From Alistipes sp. (GTDB taxonomy: Bacteria > Bacteroidota > Bacteroidia > Bacteroidales > Rikenellaceae), in assembly GCA_029065825.1 (NCBI GenBank), contig JAIEHQ010000016.1:1-7098 (forward strand): a stretch of DNA of 7,098 nucleotides, in the 5' to 3' direction. Positions 5,149 through 7,098 of this stretch are shown in pieces (within the stretch, counting starts at the first letter, position 1; every line of letters starts with the position of its first letter). The notes beneath the pieces were generated by a model. The model saw nothing but the letters and a program-made list of their open reading frames with translations. It was not told where the DNA came from and searched no databases. A program made the position numbers and the translations under genes.

Positions 5149-6225
5149 ATGGCGGGACGGAAGCTCGGCCTGCGCAAGCGTTTGGGCTTGCGCCTGTTCG
5201 CCGATCTGTATGCCGATAAGGTTGCGGCGCATGCGTTGCGCACCCTGTTCTGGGAGTGCACGCTGCGTTGCAATTTGTCGTGCCGTCACTGCGGCAGCGA
5301 CTGCCGGGTCGATCCCGGTGTGCCGGACATGCCGCTGGCCGATTTCCTGAAGGTGCTCGACGAGGAGGTTACGCCTCACATCCGTCCGGGACAGGTGCTG
5401 CTGATCTTCTCGGGCGGCGAGGTGCTCGTGCGCAGCGACCTGGAGGAGGCCGGGCGCGAGGTCACCCGGCGCGGCTATCCCTGGGGGATGGTTACCAACG
5501 GCCTGGCGCTCGATGCGGCTCGCCTGCGGAGCCTCATGGAGGCAGGGCTTCGGACGGTTTCGATCAGTTTCGACGGCTTTGCCGAGGCCCACAACTACAT
5601 CCGCCGCAATCCCCGCAGTTTCGACAAGGCGCTGGAGGCGATCCGTCTGGTGGTAGGCCAGCCGCGTCTGACCTACGACGTGATCACGTGCGTTACCTCG
5701 CCGATGGTCGCACGGCTCGAGGAGTTCAAGGAGCTGCTGATCGCCGAGGGGGTGCGCTACTGGCGTATTTTTTCGATCTTTCCGGTCGGGCGCGCGAAAG
5801 ACGATGCGACGCTGACGCTGACCGACGGGCAGTTCCGCGAGGTGCTGGAGTTCATCCGGCGCACGCGCCGCGAGGGTCGGATCGACGTGAGCTATGCCTG
5901 CGAGGGTTTCCTGGGCGGTTACGAAGGCGAGGTCCGCGACCACTTCTATCAGTGCGCCGCCGGTGTTTCGGCCGCATCGATCCGGGTGGACGGAGCCATC
6001 TCGGGGTGTACCTCGATCCGTTCGAATTTCCATCAGGGCAACATTTACCGCGACGGTTTCTGGGAGGTGTGGCAGCATCGCTTCGAGAAGTTCCGCAACC
6101 GGGAGTGGGCCAAACAGGGGGAGTGTGCCTCCTGTGCGATGTGGCGCTACTGTCAGGGCGGAGGCATGCACCTGCGCGATGACCGGGAGCAGTTGATGTA
6201 CTGCCACTACCATCGGCTGAAGTAG
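5149..6225 (+). CDS. Radical SAM/SPASM enzyme of the rSAM/lipoprotein system (TIGR04133-like)
   Basis: This 358-residue cytosolic enzyme should cleave S-adenosylmethionine to make a 5'-deoxyadenosyl radical. The [4Fe-4S] motif CxxxCxxC is C41, C45, C48, inside LFWECTLRCNLSCRHCGSDC (33-52), which also has C37 and C52. FSGGE (87-91) is the SAM-binding GGE motif. The C-terminal SPASM region has C269-x12-G-x4-C287, then C326-x2-C329-x5-C335, and C352. The usual cysteine three residues after the last member of that triplet is absent (G339). Only about 32 residues precede the radical SAM core, so no peptide-recognition (RRE) domain is seen. The ATG at 5149 follows the lipoprotein stop by 4 bases; an upstream in-frame TTG at 5086 would overlap the lipoprotein gene by about 20 codons and is unlikely. 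It probably modifies the lipoprotein; the reaction is unknown. Confidence 0.9.
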   Translation: MAGRKLGLRKRLGLRLFADLYADKVAAHALRTLFWECTLRCNLSCRHCGSDCRVDPGVPDMPLADFLKVLDEEVTPHIRPGQVLLIFSGGEVLVRSDLEEAGREVTRRGYPWGMVTNGLALDAARLRSLMEAGLRTVSISFDGFAEAHNYIRRNPRSFDKALEAIRLVVGQPRLTYDVITCVTSPMVARLEEFKELLIAEGVRYWRIFSIFPVGRAKDDATLTLTDGQFREVLEFIRRTRREGRIDVSYACEGFLGGYEGEVRDHFYQCAAGVSAASIRVDGAISGCTSIRSNFHQGNIYRDGFWEVWQHRFEKFRNREWAKQGECASCAMWRYCQGGGMHLRDDREQLMYCHYHRLK

Positions 6226-6247
6226 CGGGGCGTTGCGGAAAGGACGA

Positions 6248-6286
6248 CGGGCGGGAAGGTTGCGATACCTTCCCGCCCGCTTTCTT
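6248..6286 (+). terminator. Terminator of the lipoprotein-radical SAM operon, possibly bidirectional
   Basis: A 13-bp GC-rich perfect stem (6248-6260 with 6267-6279) has a 6-base loop and is followed on the plus strand by a T-rich stretch (CTTTCTTT). It lies between the stops of the convergent radical SAM and nitroreductase genes. The minus strand has only a poorer pyrimidine tract after the stem. Confidence 0.82.
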
Positions 6287-6288
6287 TG

Positions 6289-6843
6289 TCAGCGCAGCAG
6301 GCGGACGAACGAGTCGCTCTCCTCGCGCGTGCGGGGCTGCTCCTCCCGGCTGCGGAACGGTTCGGGCAGGGCATCGGCCGGACCCGGATAGCCGAGAGCC
6401 ATCATCGTCACGGGTTCCTCCTCTTCCGCGTCGAGGCCGAGCAGCCGGCTGCACGCATCGGTGTCGAAGCCTGCCATCTGATGAAGCTGAAGCCCCATTG
6501 CGGCGGCCTGAAGCGCGAGCGAAAGATTGGCGGCTCCGACATCGTGCATCCAGTGGCGGTTGATGGTGCGGGTGCCGGGAAAGAACCGACGGCCGCACGA
6601 GACGATCAGCACCGGAGCCTGCGGTGCCCATGCGCGGTTGCCGCCCGTGAGGCACTCGGCGAGCCGTGCGTGGGAGTCTGCCTGGTCGCTGGTCGCGTAA
6701 TAATAGGACCACGGTTGGGAGTTGTTGGATGAGGGTGCCCAGCGGGCCGCCTCGAACAGCAGCATCAGTTGCTCCCGGGTTACGGGAGCCGACAGGTAGG
6801 AGCGGGGGCTCCAGCGCCTGCGTATGGTTTCGAGCAGTATCAT
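6289..6843 (-). CDS. Nitroreductase-family FMN-dependent oxidoreductase
   Basis: This 184-residue protein fits the NfsA/NfsB-like nitroreductase superfamily, FMN flavoproteins that act as dimers and reduce nitro compounds, quinones or flavins with NAD(P)H. The N-terminal RRRWSPRSY (8-16) holds the phosphate-binding arginines. APSSNNSQPW (36-45) is the typical FMN/dimer segment, ANLSLALQAAAMGLQ (105-119) the central helix, and MMALGYPG (147-154) the C-terminal family motif. The physiological substrate cannot be assigned. The ATG at 6843 starts 45 bases after the stop of the upstream GH13-like gene on the same strand, and a hairpin lies directly before it. It converges on the radical SAM gene. 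A nitroreductase-fold enzyme could in principle take part in peptide modification, but the opposite strand makes a link with that operon doubtful. Confidence 0.92.
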   Translation of the reverse strand: MILLETIRRRWSPRSYLSAPVTREQLMLLFEAARWAPSSNNSQPWSYYYATSDQADSHARLAECLTGGNRAWAPQAPVLIVSCGRRFFPGTRTINRHWMHDVGAANLSLALQAAAMGLQLHQMAGFDTDACSRLLGLDAEEEEPVTMMALGYPGPADALPEPFRSREEQPRTREESDSFVRLLR

Positions 6844-6845
6844 GA

Positions 6846-6873
6846 TGGAGACGGTTTGTTCGTTCCGTCTCCA
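6846..6873 (-). other. RNA hairpin directly before the nitroreductase start codon
   Basis: A 9-bp perfect inverted repeat (6846-6854 with 6865-6873) has a 10-base loop and ends two bases before the ATG. On the minus strand no T-run follows it, so it is a poor terminator. It could hinder ribosome access to the start codon or protect mRNA ends. A role is inference. Confidence 0.5.
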
Positions 6874-6888
6874 AATTCCGTACCCGAG

Positions 6889-7098
6889 TTATTCGCGGAC
6901 ATCCGTCCCTCCGGCGGACGGAGCGGGTGTTGCGATGCGGCAGAGGATCCCTTCGAAGGGGCGGAGTTCGACCGTGCTTCCGTCGAGGGGGACCGCTGTC
7001 GGGTAGTTGTGCAGCAGCGTTTCGGCTCCGTCGAGCGGTACTTCGGGTGCGATCCGTGCCGGCCGGCTGCTGAAGTTGAGCAGCACGAGGTAGCGTGC
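6889..7098 (-). CDS. C-terminal end of a probable GH13 alpha-glucosidase/alpha-amylase (partial)
   Basis: Only the last 69 codons are in the window; the frame stays open to the right edge, so the 5' part lies outside. The first residues in view, RYLVLLNFSSRPA, followed by a loop, LLHNYPTAVPL, and then LRPFEGILCRI, resemble the C-terminal beta-sandwich of GH13 enzymes such as oligo-1,6-glucosidase. There a VLLNFS strand, an 'L.NY' strand and an 'L.P.EA.VYRL' end are typical. The catalytic barrel is not visible, so amylase, alpha-glucosidase, trehalose synthase and related enzymes cannot be separated. A GTG at 7086 is an internal valine codon, not a start. The nitroreductase gene follows 45 bases downstream and may be cotranscribed. 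Confidence 0.7.
   Translation of the reverse strand, partial: ARYLVLLNFSSRPARIAPEVPLDGAETLLHNYPTAVPLDGSTVELRPFEGILCRIATPAPSAGGTDVRE

Noticed and set aside
5056..6213. Open frame of 385 codons antisense to the radical SAM gene
   Set aside because: It is a His/Ala/Arg/Gln-rich shadow of a gene with intact CxxxCxxC and SPASM motifs.
6289..6843. Nitroreductase as a third component of the rSAM/lipoprotein system
   Set aside because: It is on the opposite strand, beyond a strong terminator, and looks linked to the GH13-like gene instead. A comparative neighbourhood survey could reopen the question.

Overview
The window looks like a chromosomal segment of a GC-rich member of the Bacteroidales, most like Alistipes or a relative (genus inferred, not proven). 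Reasons: three promoters match the Bacteroidota -7 consensus TAnnTTTG, starts have no strong Shine-Dalgarno sequence, the tRNA does not encode CCA, and the proteins (CvfB-type RNA-binding protein, PPi-type phosphofructokinase, rSAM/lipoprotein pair) suit that group. I see no insertion sequence, phage gene, CRISPR array or other sign of recent transfer; most of the window is ordinary core genome.

Layout. At the left edge is a tRNA-Pro(CGG), missing only its first base, with a strong terminator. A minus-strand operon follows: cvfB overlaps a class I methyltransferase gene by 8 bases, and a hairpin plus T-run ends the operon. cvfB is divergent from a nitrilase-superfamily omega-amidase gene; about 330 bases lie between them, holding a good promoter at each end and no recognisable gene. 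The amidase gene converges on a minus-strand gene for a PPi-type phosphofructokinase. Upstream of that, on the same strand, is a small cold-shock protein gene with its own promoter and terminator.

The cold-shock gene is divergent from the most interesting locus. This is a two-gene plus-strand operon of a 74-residue lipoprotein and, 4 bases later, a radical SAM/SPASM enzyme, ended by a 13-bp hairpin. It matches what I recall as the Bacteroidota 'rSAM/lipoprotein system' (TIGR04133/TIGR04134), whose product is unknown to me. Converging on it from the right edge are a nitroreductase gene and the C-terminal end of a probable GH13 alpha-glucosidase or alpha-amylase.

The genes do not form one pathway. 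The real functional pair is the lipoprotein with its radical SAM enzyme, probably a substrate and its modifier. CvfB and the methyltransferase are translationally linked but not obviously related in function. The phosphofructokinase and the partial GH13 enzyme fit a saccharolytic anaerobe.
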